From Streptomyces iranensis (lineage in GTDB: Bacteria > Actinomycetota > Actinomycetes > Streptomycetales > Streptomycetaceae): a stretch of DNA of 64,000 bases. Numbering within the stretch: position 1 is the first letter of the stretch; every line of letters starts with the position of its first letter. Positions 17,758 to 26,296 of this stretch are shown here, piece after piece. A program made the position numbers and the translations under genes. The notes beneath the pieces were generated by a model that was not told the origin of the DNA, did not search any database, and worked only from the letters and a program-made list of their open reading frames with translations. The stretch spans positions 124,001-188,000 of the forward strand of contig NZ_JAGGLR010000009.1 of the NCBI RefSeq assembly GCF_017874715.1, in the 5' to 3' direction.

Positions 17758-19066
17758 GCCGCTGACCCCGGCCGAGCTGCGGGAGCTGGACCGGCAGCAC
17801 GTCTGGCATCCGTACGGCCCGATGCCCGGCCGCCAGGACCCGCTGGTCGTGGAGTCCGCGGCCGGGGTCCGGCTGCGGCTGGCCGAGCCGGTGGAGGGCG
17901 TCCGCGAGCTGGTGGACGGAATGTCGTCGTGGTGGTCCGCCATCCACGGCTACAACCACCCGACGCTCAACGACGCCGCGCGCGGTCAGCTGGACCGGAT
18001 GAGCCATGTGATGTTCGGCGGGCTCACCCATGAGCCCGCCGTCCGGCTGGCCACCCGGCTGGTGGAGATCACACCCGAGCCGCTCCAGCACGTCTTCCTC
18101 GCCGACTCCGGTTCGGTGTCGGTCGAGGTCGCGGTGAAGATGTGCCTGCAGTACTGGCGCTCCCTCGGCCGCCCCGCCAAGCGGCGGCTGCTGACCTGGC
18201 GTGGCGGCTATCACGGCGACACCTGGCAGCCGATGGCGGTGTGCGACCCGGACGGCGGCATGCACCGGCTGTGGTCCGGTGTGCTGCCCGAGCAGATCTT
18301 CGCGGACGCGCCGCCGCCCGGCTTCGACGCGGACCCCGACCCGGCGTACGAACGCCACGTCCGTGAGCTGGTGGCCCGCCACGCCCATGAGCTGGCCGCG
18401 GTGATCGTGGAGCCCGTGGTGCAGGGCGCGGGCGGGATGCGCTTCCACTCCCCCGCGCTGCTACGGGTGCTGCGCGAGGCGTGCGACGAGCACGATGTGC
18501 TGCTGGTGTTCGACGAGATCGCCACGGGCTTCGGCCGCTCGGGCGCGCTCTTCGCGGCCGAACACGCGGGGGTGTGCCCCGATGTGATGTGTCTGGGCAA
18601 GGCGCTGACCGGGGGTTATCTGACCCTCGCCGCCACCTTGTGCACTCCGCGGGTGGCGGAGGGCATCTCGCGCGGCGAGGTGCCGGTGCTCGCCCACGGC
18701 CCGACCTTCATGGGCAATCCGCTGGCCACGGCCGTGGCCAGCGCCTCGATCGATCTGCTGCTCTCCTACGACTGGCGGCAGGAGGTCAAGCGGATCGAGA
18801 CCGGGCTGCGGGACGGTCTCGCGGAGGCGGCCGCCGTGCCGGGCGTCCGGGACGTACGGGTGCTCGGCGCGATCGGCGTCGTCCAGCTGGACCGTCCGAT
18901 GGACGACGCGGCGATGGCGGCGGCGACGCGGGCCGCGGTGCGCGAGGGCGTGTGGCTGCGCCCGTTCCGCGATCTGCTGTACACCATGCCGCCGTACATC
19001 ACCGGGGACCACGATCTGGCCCGGATCTGCGCGGCGGTCCGGACGGCCGCGGCCGCGGCCGTCTGA
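17750..19066 (+). CDS. bioA: Adenosylmethionine-8-amino-7-oxononanoate aminotransferase
   Basis: A class III PLP aminotransferase that makes 7,8-diaminopelargonate using SAM as amino donor. It is 438 residues from the ATG at 17750, which lies inside the last codons of bioB. Motifs: HVWHPYGPM, ELVDGMSSWWSAIHGYNHP, ADSGSVSVEVAVKM, RGGYHGDTW, DEIATGFGRSG and the PLP lysine in CLGKALTGGY. The frame extends upstream through the bioB tail, but no family sequence lies there. A hairpin follows before bioD. Confidence 0.96.
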   Translation: MPEPLTPAELRELDRQHVWHPYGPMPGRQDPLVVESAAGVRLRLAEPVEGVRELVDGMSSWWSAIHGYNHPTLNDAARGQLDRMSHVMFGGLTHEPAVRLATRLVEITPEPLQHVFLADSGSVSVEVAVKMCLQYWRSLGRPAKRRLLTWRGGYHGDTWQPMAVCDPDGGMHRLWSGVLPEQIFADAPPPGFDADPDPAYERHVRELVARHAHELAAVIVEPVVQGAGGMRFHSPALLRVLREACDEHDVLLVFDEIATGFGRSGALFAAEHAGVCPDVMCLGKALTGGYLTLAATLCTPRVAEGISRGEVPVLAHGPTFMGNPLATAVASASIDLLLSYDWRQEVKRIETGLRDGLAEAAAVPGVRDVRVLGAIGVVQLDRPMDDAAMAAATRAAVREGVWLRPFRDLLYTMPPYITGDHDLARICAAVRTAAAAAV

Positions 19067-19081
19067 CCCGCCCGCCCCGCT

Positions 19082-19113
19082 CGCGGCCGGCTCTTCCCAA
19101 GAGACCGGCCGCG
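19082..19113 (+). terminator. Hairpin between bioA and bioD
   Basis: CGCGGCCGG and CCGGCCGCG pair around an inner CTCTT-CCC-AAGAG stem with a one-base bulge, giving about 14 pairs. It can end the bioBA transcript or lower bioD expression. bioD then has its own AAAGG-rich leader. Confidence 0.6.
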
Positions 19114-19186
19114 GGCTGGGGCATGCGAGGGCAGTCCGGGCGACGGCCCGGGGCACGAACGAAACCGAAAGGCAACGGAAACAAAG

Positions 19187-19891
19187 ATGACAGTCCTGGT
19201 CGTCACCGGTACGGGCACCGAGATCGGAAAGACCGTCAGCACGGCGGCCGTCGCCGCCGCGGCGCTCGCGCACGGCCGCTCGGTGGCGGTGCTCAAGCCC
19301 GCTCAGACCGGCATCGCGGAGGGCGAGCCGGGCGATGCCGCGGAGGTGGCCCGCCTCGCCGGGGCGGTGACCCTGCTCGAACTCGCCCGCTACCCCGAGC
19401 CGCTGGCCCCCGCCACCGCCGCCCGCCGCGCCGGACTGCCTCCGGTGCGGCCGCACGAGGTGGCCGAGGCGACCGAGAAGCTGGCCACCGAGCACGATCT
19501 GGTGCTGGTCGAGGGCGCGGGCGGGCTGCTCGTACGGTTCGACGAGACGGGGGCGACGCTCGCCGACGCGGCCCGGCTGCTCGGCGCGCCCGTCCTCGTC
19601 GTCGCCCACGCGGGCCTCGGCACGCTCAACGCGACCACCCTGACCACCGAGGCACTGCGCGCCCGCGGGCTGGAGTGTCCCGGCGTCGTCATCGGCAGCT
19701 GGCCCGCCGCCGCGGATCTCGCCTCCCGCTGCAACGTGGCCGATCTGCCGGAGTCCTCCGGCGTCCCGCTGCTGGGCGCCGTCCCCCAGGGTGCCCCCGC
19801 CCTGCCGCCCGCCGAGTTCCGCGCCCAGGCTCCCGGTTGGCTGGCGCCCCGGCTGGACGGCACCTGGGACCCGGCGCGGCTGGCCGCGTAG
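19187..19891 (+). CDS. bioD: Dethiobiotin synthetase
   Basis: An ATP-dependent carboxylase that closes the ureido ring from diaminopelargonate and CO2. It is 234 residues, with the P-loop GTGTEIGKT at 8-16, KPAQTG with the second catalytic lysine, and LVEGAGGLLVRF. It lies 120 bp after bioA, separated by a hairpin. The leader is A-rich for this genome (AACGGAAACAAAG). Confidence 0.95.
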   Translation: MTVLVVTGTGTEIGKTVSTAAVAAAALAHGRSVAVLKPAQTGIAEGEPGDAAEVARLAGAVTLLELARYPEPLAPATAARRAGLPPVRPHEVAEATEKLATEHDLVLVEGAGGLLVRFDETGATLADAARLLGAPVLVVAHAGLGTLNATTLTTEALRARGLECPGVVIGSWPAAADLASRCNVADLPESSGVPLLGAVPQGAPALPPAEFRAQAPGWLAPRLDGTWDPARLAA

Positions 19892-19990
19892 CGGCACCCC
19901 CCGCCTGGGCAGAATCCGGGTACCGGTCGTCGTCCATCCCCGGACGCAGCCGGGACAAACCGTCCGCACCTGGGACAAGGGGGAGCTCCC

Positions 19991-20674
19991 ATGCCCGTAT
20001 GCCGTCGCACACCCCCGCGTGACGCCGTCCACCATCCGCTCTTCGCCCGCTGCTACGCCAGACTGAGCCCGTCGGCCGACGAGCGGGCCGGGCTGGGCAA
20101 GCTGCGCGGCGAGCTGCTGGCCGGGCTCTCCGGCCGGGTCATCGAGATCGGCGCGGGCAACGGGCTGAACTTCCCGCACTACCCCGAGACCGTCTCCGAG
20201 GTCGTCGCCATCGAGCCGGAGCGCCATCTGCGGCGGCTGGCCACCCGGGCGGGGCTGCGCGCCGGGGTGCCCGTGGACGTGGTGCCGGGCGTCGCCGAGG
20301 CGCTGCCGGTCAAGAGCGAGGGGTTCGACGCGGCGGTGGCCTGTCTGGTGCTGTGTTCGGTGCGCGATGTGCGGCGCGCGCTCGCCGAGCTGCTGCGGGT
20401 GCTGCGGCCCGGCGGTGAGCTGCGCTTCCTCGAGCACGGCCGCGCCGAGGGGCGGGTCCTGGCGACGACCCAGTGGGCGCTGGACCGCACGGTGTGGCCG
20501 CTGATGTTCGGCGGCTGCCATACGGCGCGTGAGGCGCGGTCGGAGATCGCGGCCGCGGGCTTCGAGCCGATCGGCCACCGCCGGCTGCGCATCCCGGACC
20601 GGGGCCCGACGCTGCCGACGTCCCCGTGCGTGCTCGGCGCCGCCCGCCGCCCATCGGCGCCCTCCGGTCCCTGA
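19991..20674 (+). CDS. Class I SAM-dependent methyltransferase
   Basis: A 227-residue methyltransferase. Motif I is VIEIGAGNGLNF, the acidic ribose-binding position follows in VVAIEPERHL, and motif IV-VI segments are FDAAVACLVLCSVRD and LRPGGELRFLEHGR. The end (TQWALDRTVWPLMFGGCHTAR) resembles the small-molecule thiol or lipid methyltransferases related to METTL7. Substrate unknown. GGGAG lies before the ATG, which has a divergent first 20 residues. Confidence 0.85.
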   Translation: MPVCRRTPPRDAVHHPLFARCYARLSPSADERAGLGKLRGELLAGLSGRVIEIGAGNGLNFPHYPETVSEVVAIEPERHLRRLATRAGLRAGVPVDVVPGVAEALPVKSEGFDAAVACLVLCSVRDVRRALAELLRVLRPGGELRFLEHGRAEGRVLATTQWALDRTVWPLMFGGCHTAREARSEIAAAGFEPIGHRRLRIPDRGPTLPTSPCVLGAARRPSAPSGP

Positions 20675-20784
20675 TCGCCTTCCCGTCGGCGTTCGCATTC
20701 CCGTACGCCCGCGTCCGCAGGCGCGCGTACCGGCGGCCGGGTCCCTACCATCGAGGGCACGACGTTCCGATACGGGGAGGCATC

Positions 20785-21603
20785 ATGTCCACACCGGCGG
20801 CAACGAAGACGGACGGGTTCGCGGACGGCGGCGCCCACGCGGCGGCCCGAGCCCGGTCCCTGACCAAGGCGTACGGCAGCGGCGAGACGGCCGTGCTCGC
20901 GCTGGACGCGGTGGACGTGGAGATCGAACGGGGCAGGTTCACCGCGGTGATGGGCCCGTCCGGCTCCGGCAAGTCCACTCTGATGCACTGTCTGGCGGGT
21001 CTCGACACGGTCTCGTCGGGCCGGGCCTGGCTGGGCGACACCGAGATCACCGGCCTGGGCGACAAGGAGCTGACCCAGCTCCGCCGCGACCGGATCGGCT
21101 TCATGTTCCAGTCGTTCAATCTGCTGCCCACGCTCAACGCGGCCGAGAACATCACCCTGCCCATGGACATCGCGGGCCGCAAACCCGACCAGGAGTGGGT
21201 GGACCGGGTCATCGACACCCTCGGGCTGCGGGACCGGCTGCGGCACCGGCCCGCCCAGCTGTCCGGCGGGCAGCAGCAGCGGGTGGCGTGCGCGCGGGCG
21301 CTCGCCTCCCGCCCCGAGCTGATCTTCGCGGACGAGCCGACCGGCAACCTGGACTCACGGTCGGGCCTGGAGGTGCTGCGCTTCCTGCGGGAGGCCGTGG
21401 ACGAACTGGGCCAGACGGTCGTCATGGTCACCCACGACCCGACCGCCGCCGCCCACTCCGATCTGGTGCTCTTCCTCGCCGACGGCCGGATCGTGGACCG
21501 GATGGAACGGCCCACGGCCGAGGCGGTGCTGGAGCGGATGCACATCTTCGCGGCCGCCACCGCGCCGCCCGGGGCCGCCCCGGACCCCGATCCGCTGAAC
21601 TGA
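20785..21603 (+). CDS. ABC transporter ATPase (MacB/LolD-type) without adjacent permease
   Basis: A 272-residue ABC ATPase. It shows Walker A GPSGSGKST, Q-loop FMFQSFNLLP, signature LSGGQQQRVACARAL, Walker B LIFADEPTGNLDS and the switch His in VTHDP. The FMFQSFNLLP/ENITLPM pattern marks the family that pairs with FtsX-like permeases. The ATG at 20785 follows GGGGAGG. No permease gene lies within reach: the next gene is an oxidoreductase. The Pro/Ala tail after about residue 245 is unconserved. Confidence 0.92.
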   Translation: MSTPAATKTDGFADGGAHAAARARSLTKAYGSGETAVLALDAVDVEIERGRFTAVMGPSGSGKSTLMHCLAGLDTVSSGRAWLGDTEITGLGDKELTQLRRDRIGFMFQSFNLLPTLNAAENITLPMDIAGRKPDQEWVDRVIDTLGLRDRLRHRPAQLSGGQQQRVACARALASRPELIFADEPTGNLDSRSGLEVLRFLREAVDELGQTVVMVTHDPTAAAHSDLVLFLADGRIVDRMERPTAEAVLERMHIFAAATAPPGAAPDPDPLN

Positions 21604-21716
21604 GCGCCGGGGCCCCGGCCCGGTGCCCGATCGGCCGGGCCGCCGAATGAGGGTGAGCGGCCCCGAACGGAGCCGATCTCGGATACGTTCGCGGTATCCG
21701 CGATCAAGGAGGGCTC

Positions 21717-22628
21717 ATGGCAAGGCCGTTCCGTTTCGGAGTCAACCTGCTCACCCTCGAATCGGCCGAGGCATGGCGGGGGAAGTGCCGCCACGCCGAG
21801 CAGCTCGGCTATGACGTGCTGCTGGCCCCCGACCACCTCGGCAACCCCGCCCCGTTCCCGGCACTGGCCACCGCCGCCGAGGTGACCGAGCGCCCGCGGC
21901 TGGGCACCTTCGTGCTCAACGCCGGCTTCTGGAACCCCGCGCTGCTCGCCCGGGAGGTGGCCACCTGTGACGCGCTCACCGACGGCCGGCTGGAGCTCGG
22001 CCTGGGCGCCGGCTACGTCAAGGCCGAGCACGACAGCGCCGGGCTGCCGTTCGGTTCGCCAGGGGAGCGGGTCGACCATCTGGTGCACACCGTGGCCGAG
22101 TTGGAGCGCCTGCTGACCGATTCCGAGCACCGGCCGCGGTCCACCCAGTCCCCGCGCCCGCCGCTGCTGCTCGGCGGCAACGGCGACCGGCTGCTGCGGC
22201 TGGCCGCGCGCCACGCGGACATCGCGGCCTTCACCGGCGCGGCGCAGCCCGCCGGCAAGCCCCAGGGCACCCTGCAGCTGATCAGCCCCGAGGCGCTGGA
22301 GGGCCGGATCGCCGCCTTCCGCCGCTTCGCCGCCGAAGCGGAGCGGACCAAGGGGACCGATGAGACCGGCATCGAGCTGAACTATCTCATCCAGATGGTC
22401 GGCCCCACCGACGACCGGCGCGCCAAGGTCCGTGAGCTGGGCCCGTACGCACCCGACCTCACCGAGGACCAGCTGCTGGAGCACCCGGCGCTGCTGCTGG
22501 GCGGCGCCAAGGAGATGGCGGAGCAGCTGCGGGCCCACCGCGAGCGGTTCGGCTTCTCGTACTTCACCGTGCTGGAGCACAACATGGAGGCGTTCGCCCC
22601 GGTGATCGAGGAGCTGCACGGCGGCTGA
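21717..22628 (+). CDS. LLM-class (probably F420-dependent) oxidoreductase
   Basis: A 303-residue TIM-barrel oxidoreductase of the luciferase-like superfamily. It starts FRFGVNLLTLESAEAW and carries LLAPDHLGNPAPFPAL, DALTDGRLELGLGAGYVKAE and PPLLLGGNGDRLLRLAARHADIAAF, typical of actinobacterial F420 enzymes. AAGGAGG lies 6 bases before the ATG. The substrate is unknown. Confidence 0.88.
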   Translation: MARPFRFGVNLLTLESAEAWRGKCRHAEQLGYDVLLAPDHLGNPAPFPALATAAEVTERPRLGTFVLNAGFWNPALLAREVATCDALTDGRLELGLGAGYVKAEHDSAGLPFGSPGERVDHLVHTVAELERLLTDSEHRPRSTQSPRPPLLLGGNGDRLLRLAARHADIAAFTGAAQPAGKPQGTLQLISPEALEGRIAAFRRFAAEAERTKGTDETGIELNYLIQMVGPTDDRRAKVRELGPYAPDLTEDQLLEHPALLLGGAKEMAEQLRAHRERFGFSYFTVLEHNMEAFAPVIEELHGG

Positions 22629-22679
22629 CCCGGCGGAATCCCGTCGACGCCGCGGTCCGCCCGATGGTGGGATACGGCC

Positions 22680-23105
22680 ATGAACGATCTCCGGATACGG
22701 GCCGCGGCCCCCGCCGACCTCGACACCGTGCTCACCTTCTGGAAGGAGGCGGCTGAGGGCACCAGCATCAGCGACGACCGGGACGGGGTGGCCCGGCTGC
22801 TCGACCGCGACCCGGAGTCGCTGCTGCTGGCCGAGCGGGACGGTGAGCTCGCCGGAACCGTGATCGCCGGTTTCGACGGCTGGCGCTGCCATCTGTACCG
22901 GCTGGCCGTCCACCCCGGGCACCGCCGCCAGGGCGTGGCGACGGCCCTCCTGGCGGCGGCCGAGGAGCGGTTCGCGGCCCTGGGCGGACGGCGCGGCGAC
23001 GCGATGGTGCTCAAGGAGAACGAGCTCGCCCACCACGCGTGGAGCGCGGCGGGCTATGCGCCGCAGCCGCAGTGGAGCCGCTGGGTCAAGCCGCTGCGCC
23101 CCTGA
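22680..23105 (+). CDS. GNAT-family N-acetyltransferase
   Basis: A 141-residue GNAT protein. The acetyl-CoA loop is in LAVHPGHRRQGVATALLAAAEERF, preceded by the LAGTVIAGFDGW strand and followed by KENELAHHAWSAAGY. It is close to the LLM gene (51-bp gap) and may share its transcript. The acceptor substrate is unknown. Confidence 0.88.
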   Translation: MNDLRIRAAAPADLDTVLTFWKEAAEGTSISDDRDGVARLLDRDPESLLLAERDGELAGTVIAGFDGWRCHLYRLAVHPGHRRQGVATALLAAAEERFAALGGRRGDAMVLKENELAHHAWSAAGYAPQPQWSRWVKPLRP

Positions 23106-23149
23106 CCCCGGCGGCCCTCCCGGGCGCGGCGCCGCCGTGCGGAGCCTTC

Positions 23150-23233
23150 AGGGCCTGTCTGGGGTTGTGATCTGGGCTCGCGGGGCGTGGCACGCACGCT
23201 CCCTGATCCAGGTCACAACCCCAGACAGGCCCT
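23150..23233. repeat. 84-bp near-perfect hairpin repeat (candidate MITE)
   Basis: AGGGCCTGTCTGGGGTTGTGA at 23150-23170 is exactly reverse-repeated at 23213-23233. The 42-bp centre pairs further (CTGG with CCAG, GGGGCGTG with CACGCTCC), so nearly the whole element folds. It ends 22 bases before the next gene. GGGCCTGTC-like ends recur at Streptomyces insertion elements (from memory), suggesting a miniature mobile element; a plain terminator is the alternative. Confidence 0.7.
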
Positions 23234-23255
23234 AGCATGGGACGGAGGTGAACCG

Positions 23256-24629
23256 ATGACCGAAGTCCTCCTCCTGGCCGTGGCCCTCCTCCTGGCGGTG
23301 GCCTGTGGCGCCTTCGTCGCGGCGGAGTTCTCGCTGACCACGGTCGAGCGCAGCGAGCTGGAACTCGCGGCCGGGCGCCGGGAGCGCGGCGCGGCCGGGG
23401 CGCTGAAGGCCGTGCGGAGCCTCACTTACCAGCTCTCCGGCGCGCAGCTCGGCATCACCGTGACCAATCTGGTCGTCGGCATGCTGGCGGAACCGTCCGT
23501 CGCGGCCCTGCTGGCCGGGCCGCTCACCGCGATCGGCGTACCCCAGTCGGCCGTCCACTCGACCGCGCTGGTGCTCGGCACCTTCCTGTCCACCGTCGTG
23601 CTGATGGTCGTCGGCGAGCTGGTGCCCAAGAACTGGGCGATCTCCCGGCCGCTGCCGGTCGCCAAGGCCGTGGCCACTCCGCAGCGCGTCTTCAGCTCCG
23701 TCTTCCGCCCGCTGATCAGTCATCTCAACAACACCGCCAACCGCACCGTGCGCCGGATGGGCCTGGAGCCCGCCGAGGAGCTGGCCTCCGCGCGCGGTCC
23801 GCAGGAGCTGATCGCCCTCGCCCGGCACTCGGCCAAGGAGGGCGCGCTGGAGAAGGGCACCGCCGAGCTGTTCGTCCGCACCCTCAACCTCGCCGGGCTC
23901 ACCGCGGAGAACGTGATGACCCCGAGGGTACGGGTGGTGGCGCTGGACGTACGGGCCACCGCCGAGGACGTGGCCAACGCGACCCGCGCCACCGGGCTGT
24001 CCCGCTTCCCCATCTACCGGGGCAGCCTGGACACCGTCGCCGGGCTCGTCCACATCAAGGACGTGCTGGCGGTCCCCGCCGAGGAGCGGCCCCGGCGCCC
24101 GGTGTCGGAGGTGATGCGCGACGCGGTGTTCGTCCCGGAGCCGCTCACCGTGGACCGGCTGCTGGACCGGCTCTCGGCCCAGCGCAGCATGGCCGTGGTG
24201 ATCGACGAGTACGGCGGTACGGCCGGGGTCGTCACCCTGGAGGACATCGTCGAGGAGGTGGTCGGCGAGGTCCGCGACGAGCACGATCCGCATGAGACCG
24301 CCCAGCTGATTCCGATGGGCCGGGACCCCGAGGGCCATACGCTGTACGACGCGGACGGCGCGGCCCGCGTCGACCAGCTGGAGCGCATCGGGCTGCGGGT
24401 GCCCCCGGGCCCGTACGAGACGCTGGCCGGGCTCATCGCCACCGAGCTGGGCCGGATCCCGGCCGTCGGCGACACCGTCGAGCCGGCGGGCTGGTCGGTG
24501 GAGGTACGGAAGGTGACGAGCCACCGGGCGGCCCGGGTCCGGCTGCGGGCGCCGCTGCGCGGCGCCGGGGGCGATGGCGGCGACGGGGCCGGCGGTGTGC
24601 ACGGGGCCGAGGGGGCGACGGGCCGATGA
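23256..24629 (+). CDS. CNNM/CorC-type membrane protein with CBS domains (first copy)
   Basis: A 457-residue inner-membrane protein. A DUF21/CNNM region with about four membrane segments covers 1-175 (ending VGELVPKNWAISRP), two CBS domains cover about 205-330 (VMTPRVRVVALD, GLSRFPIYRG, YGGTAGVVTLEDIVEEVVGE), and a CorC_HlyC domain lies at the end. Such proteins act in magnesium or cobalt homeostasis and were once called hemolysins. GGAGGTGA precedes the ATG; a 23-codon upstream extension would run into the hairpin repeat. The stop overlaps the next start as ATGA. Confidence 0.92.
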   Translation: MTEVLLLAVALLLAVACGAFVAAEFSLTTVERSELELAAGRRERGAAGALKAVRSLTYQLSGAQLGITVTNLVVGMLAEPSVAALLAGPLTAIGVPQSAVHSTALVLGTFLSTVVLMVVGELVPKNWAISRPLPVAKAVATPQRVFSSVFRPLISHLNNTANRTVRRMGLEPAEELASARGPQELIALARHSAKEGALEKGTAELFVRTLNLAGLTAENVMTPRVRVVALDVRATAEDVANATRATGLSRFPIYRGSLDTVAGLVHIKDVLAVPAEERPRRPVSEVMRDAVFVPEPLTVDRLLDRLSAQRSMAVVIDEYGGTAGVVTLEDIVEEVVGEVRDEHDPHETAQLIPMGRDPEGHTLYDADGAARVDQLERIGLRVPPGPYETLAGLIATELGRIPAVGDTVEPAGWSVEVRKVTSHRAARVRLRAPLRGAGGDGGDGAGGVHGAEGATGR

Positions 24630-25630
24630 CCGTTCTCCAACTGCTGATCGGCCTGTTGACGCTGGTCCTCAACGCCTTCTTCGTGGGCGCGGAGTTCGCC
24701 CTGATCTCGGTGCGCCGCGGCCAGATCGAACCGCATGCCCAGCAGGGCGACCGGCGGGCGCGGGCCGTGCTGTGGGGCCTGGAGCACCTCTCCGCGCTGC
24801 TGGCCGCCGCCCAGCTCGGGATCACGCTGTGCACGCTGGTGCTGGGCGCCGTGGCGGAACCGGCCATCGCGCATCTGCTGGAGCCCCTGTTCCATGTGGT
24901 GGGTCTGCCACTGGGTCTGGTGCACCCGATCTCGTTCGTGATCGCGCTGAGCCTGGCCACATATCTGCACATGCTGTTCGGCGAGATGGTGCCGAAGAAC
25001 GTGGCGCTGGCCGAGCCGGTGCGCACCGTGCTGCTGCTCGGCCCGCCCCTGGTCACCCTCGCCCGCGCCCTGCGCCCGGTGATCTTCGGCGTGAACGCCC
25101 TGGCGAACGGGGTGCTGAAGCTGTTGCGCGTGGAACCCAAGGGCGAGGTCTCGGCCACCTTCTCCGACGATGAGCTGGCCCGGATGGTCTCGGACTCCAG
25201 CGAGGCCGGGCTGCTGGACGACCGCGCCACCGAGCGGCTGCGGGACGCGCTGGAGCTTGCCCGGCGACGGGTGCGGGACGTGGTGCTGCCCATGGGCCGG
25301 GTGGTCAGGGCGCGGCTCGGGGTGACCCCCGATGAGCTGGAGCGGCTGTCGGCGCGGACCGGCTTCTCACGGTTCCCGGTGGTGGACGACTCCGGGCGGA
25401 TCCTGGGCTATCTGCATGTGAAGGACGCGCTGGACGCACGGCCCCGGGAGGTGCCGTTCCGCCCCGATCAGCTGCGCCCGATCCCCCGGGTGCGGTCGCT
25501 CACGCCGCTGGACGACGTGCTCACCGCGATGCGCGACAGCCGTACCCATCTCGCGGCGGTCATCGCCGCGGACGGACGGCTGGAGGGGCTGGTGACCATG
25601 GAGGACGTACTGCGCGAGCTGGTCGCCTGA
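24626..25630 (+). CDS. CNNM/CorC-type membrane protein with CBS domains (second copy)
   Basis: A 334-residue partner of the preceding gene, coupled by an ATGA overlap. It has the same DUF21 region (FVGAEFALISVRRGQ, LFGEMVPKNVAL) and CBS domains (VVLPMGRVVRARLG, TGFSRFPVVDDSGRILGYLHVKD, GRLEGLVTMEDVLRELV) but stops after the CBS pair, with no CorC_HlyC domain. The two probably form a hetero-oligomer. Paired copies are common in actinobacteria. Confidence 0.92.
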   Translation: MTVLQLLIGLLTLVLNAFFVGAEFALISVRRGQIEPHAQQGDRRARAVLWGLEHLSALLAAAQLGITLCTLVLGAVAEPAIAHLLEPLFHVVGLPLGLVHPISFVIALSLATYLHMLFGEMVPKNVALAEPVRTVLLLGPPLVTLARALRPVIFGVNALANGVLKLLRVEPKGEVSATFSDDELARMVSDSSEAGLLDDRATERLRDALELARRRVRDVVLPMGRVVRARLGVTPDELERLSARTGFSRFPVVDDSGRILGYLHVKDALDARPREVPFRPDQLRPIPRVRSLTPLDDVLTAMRDSRTHLAAVIAADGRLEGLVTMEDVLRELVA

Positions 25631-25654
25631 GGGGTCCCGCCGACCCGTGCCCGA

Positions 25655-25909
25655 TCAATCCTCGGTCTGTCTGGACTCATGGGCGATGATGCACGCCTGC
25701 CAGTGGGCCAGCGCCTCCTCCCGGCCGCCGCCGCCCTCCTCGGCCACCGCCACCAGCGCATGGGCGGCCATCGCGGCGAGCCGCACCGCGACCCGGCACG
25801 CATCGCGCGTCTCCAGCGGCTCCAGGAGGGCGGCGGCGCCCTCCCCGTCGTCGGCGAGCGCGGCGGCGACGATGGCCATGGTCGTACGGTCGCATTCGAA
25901 GGCATCCAC
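25655..25909 (-). CDS. Small hypothetical protein
   Basis: An 84-residue Ala-rich, acidic, probably helical protein with strong third-position GC, hence likely real. It is not recognised. The GTG start has no clear ribosome site, so the start is uncertain. It is convergent with the CNNM/CBS pair and lies downstream of another small gene on the same strand. Confidence 0.55.
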   Translation of the reverse strand: MDAFECDRTTMAIVAAALADDGEGAAALLEPLETRDACRVAVRLAAMAAHALVAVAEEGGGGREEALAHWQACIIAHESRQTED

Positions 25910-25999
25910 GCCGACCAGACTGCCCCGCCGCGCGGCGCGCGGAACCCCGGACGGTCCAACCGGTCCAACCGCGGCCCCGGCCGGACGGCCGGGCGAGGC

Positions 26000-26242
26000 T
26001 CAGCGGCCGGGCCCGGAACCGGGGCCGGGGCCGGGCCGGGTGCCCATCGGGTCGTAGCGGAAGATCACGTACTCGACCCGTCCGATGACCTTGGTGCGGT
26101 TCGTCCGCCGGTACAGCTCGGGTGGCCGAAAGATGTTGTCGTCGTAGATGTCCGCGCCGGGCTCCACATTCCAGCTGGCGGTCGTCCCGTTCCGCGCTCC
26201 GCCCTCGAAGTAGATGTGGGTCATCGCCATGCGGCTCATCAT
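26000..26242 (-). CDS. Small conserved-looking hypothetical protein
   Basis: Up to 80 residues, not recognised. The core MTHIYFEGGARNGTTASWNVEPGADIYDDNIFRPPELYRR-like sequence is well-formed beta/aromatic sequence, followed by VIGRVEYVIFRYD and a Gly-Pro repeat tail (GPGPGSGPG). Four in-frame ATGs (26242, 26239, 26230, 26224) compete and none has a strong ribosome site; the last begins MTHIYF. It diverges from the GDSL hydrolase with only 54 bases between. Confidence 0.6.
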   Translation of the reverse strand: MMSRMAMTHIYFEGGARNGTTASWNVEPGADIYDDNIFRPPELYRRTNRTKVIGRVEYVIFRYDPMGTRPGPGPGSGPGR

Positions 26243-26280
26243 GCTCGCGCTCGGCGGTCCACGCAGCCCACGCACCCGGA

Positions 26281-26286
26281 TAGAAT
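26281..26286 (+). promoter_or_regulatory. Candidate -10 box (TAGAAT) for the GDSL hydrolase
   Basis: TAGAAT ends 10 bases before the ATG at 26297, so transcription would begin within a few bases of the start codon. A near-leaderless mRNA fits the lack of a ribosome site. Confidence 0.4.
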
Positions 26287-26296
26287 CGCCCGAGCC

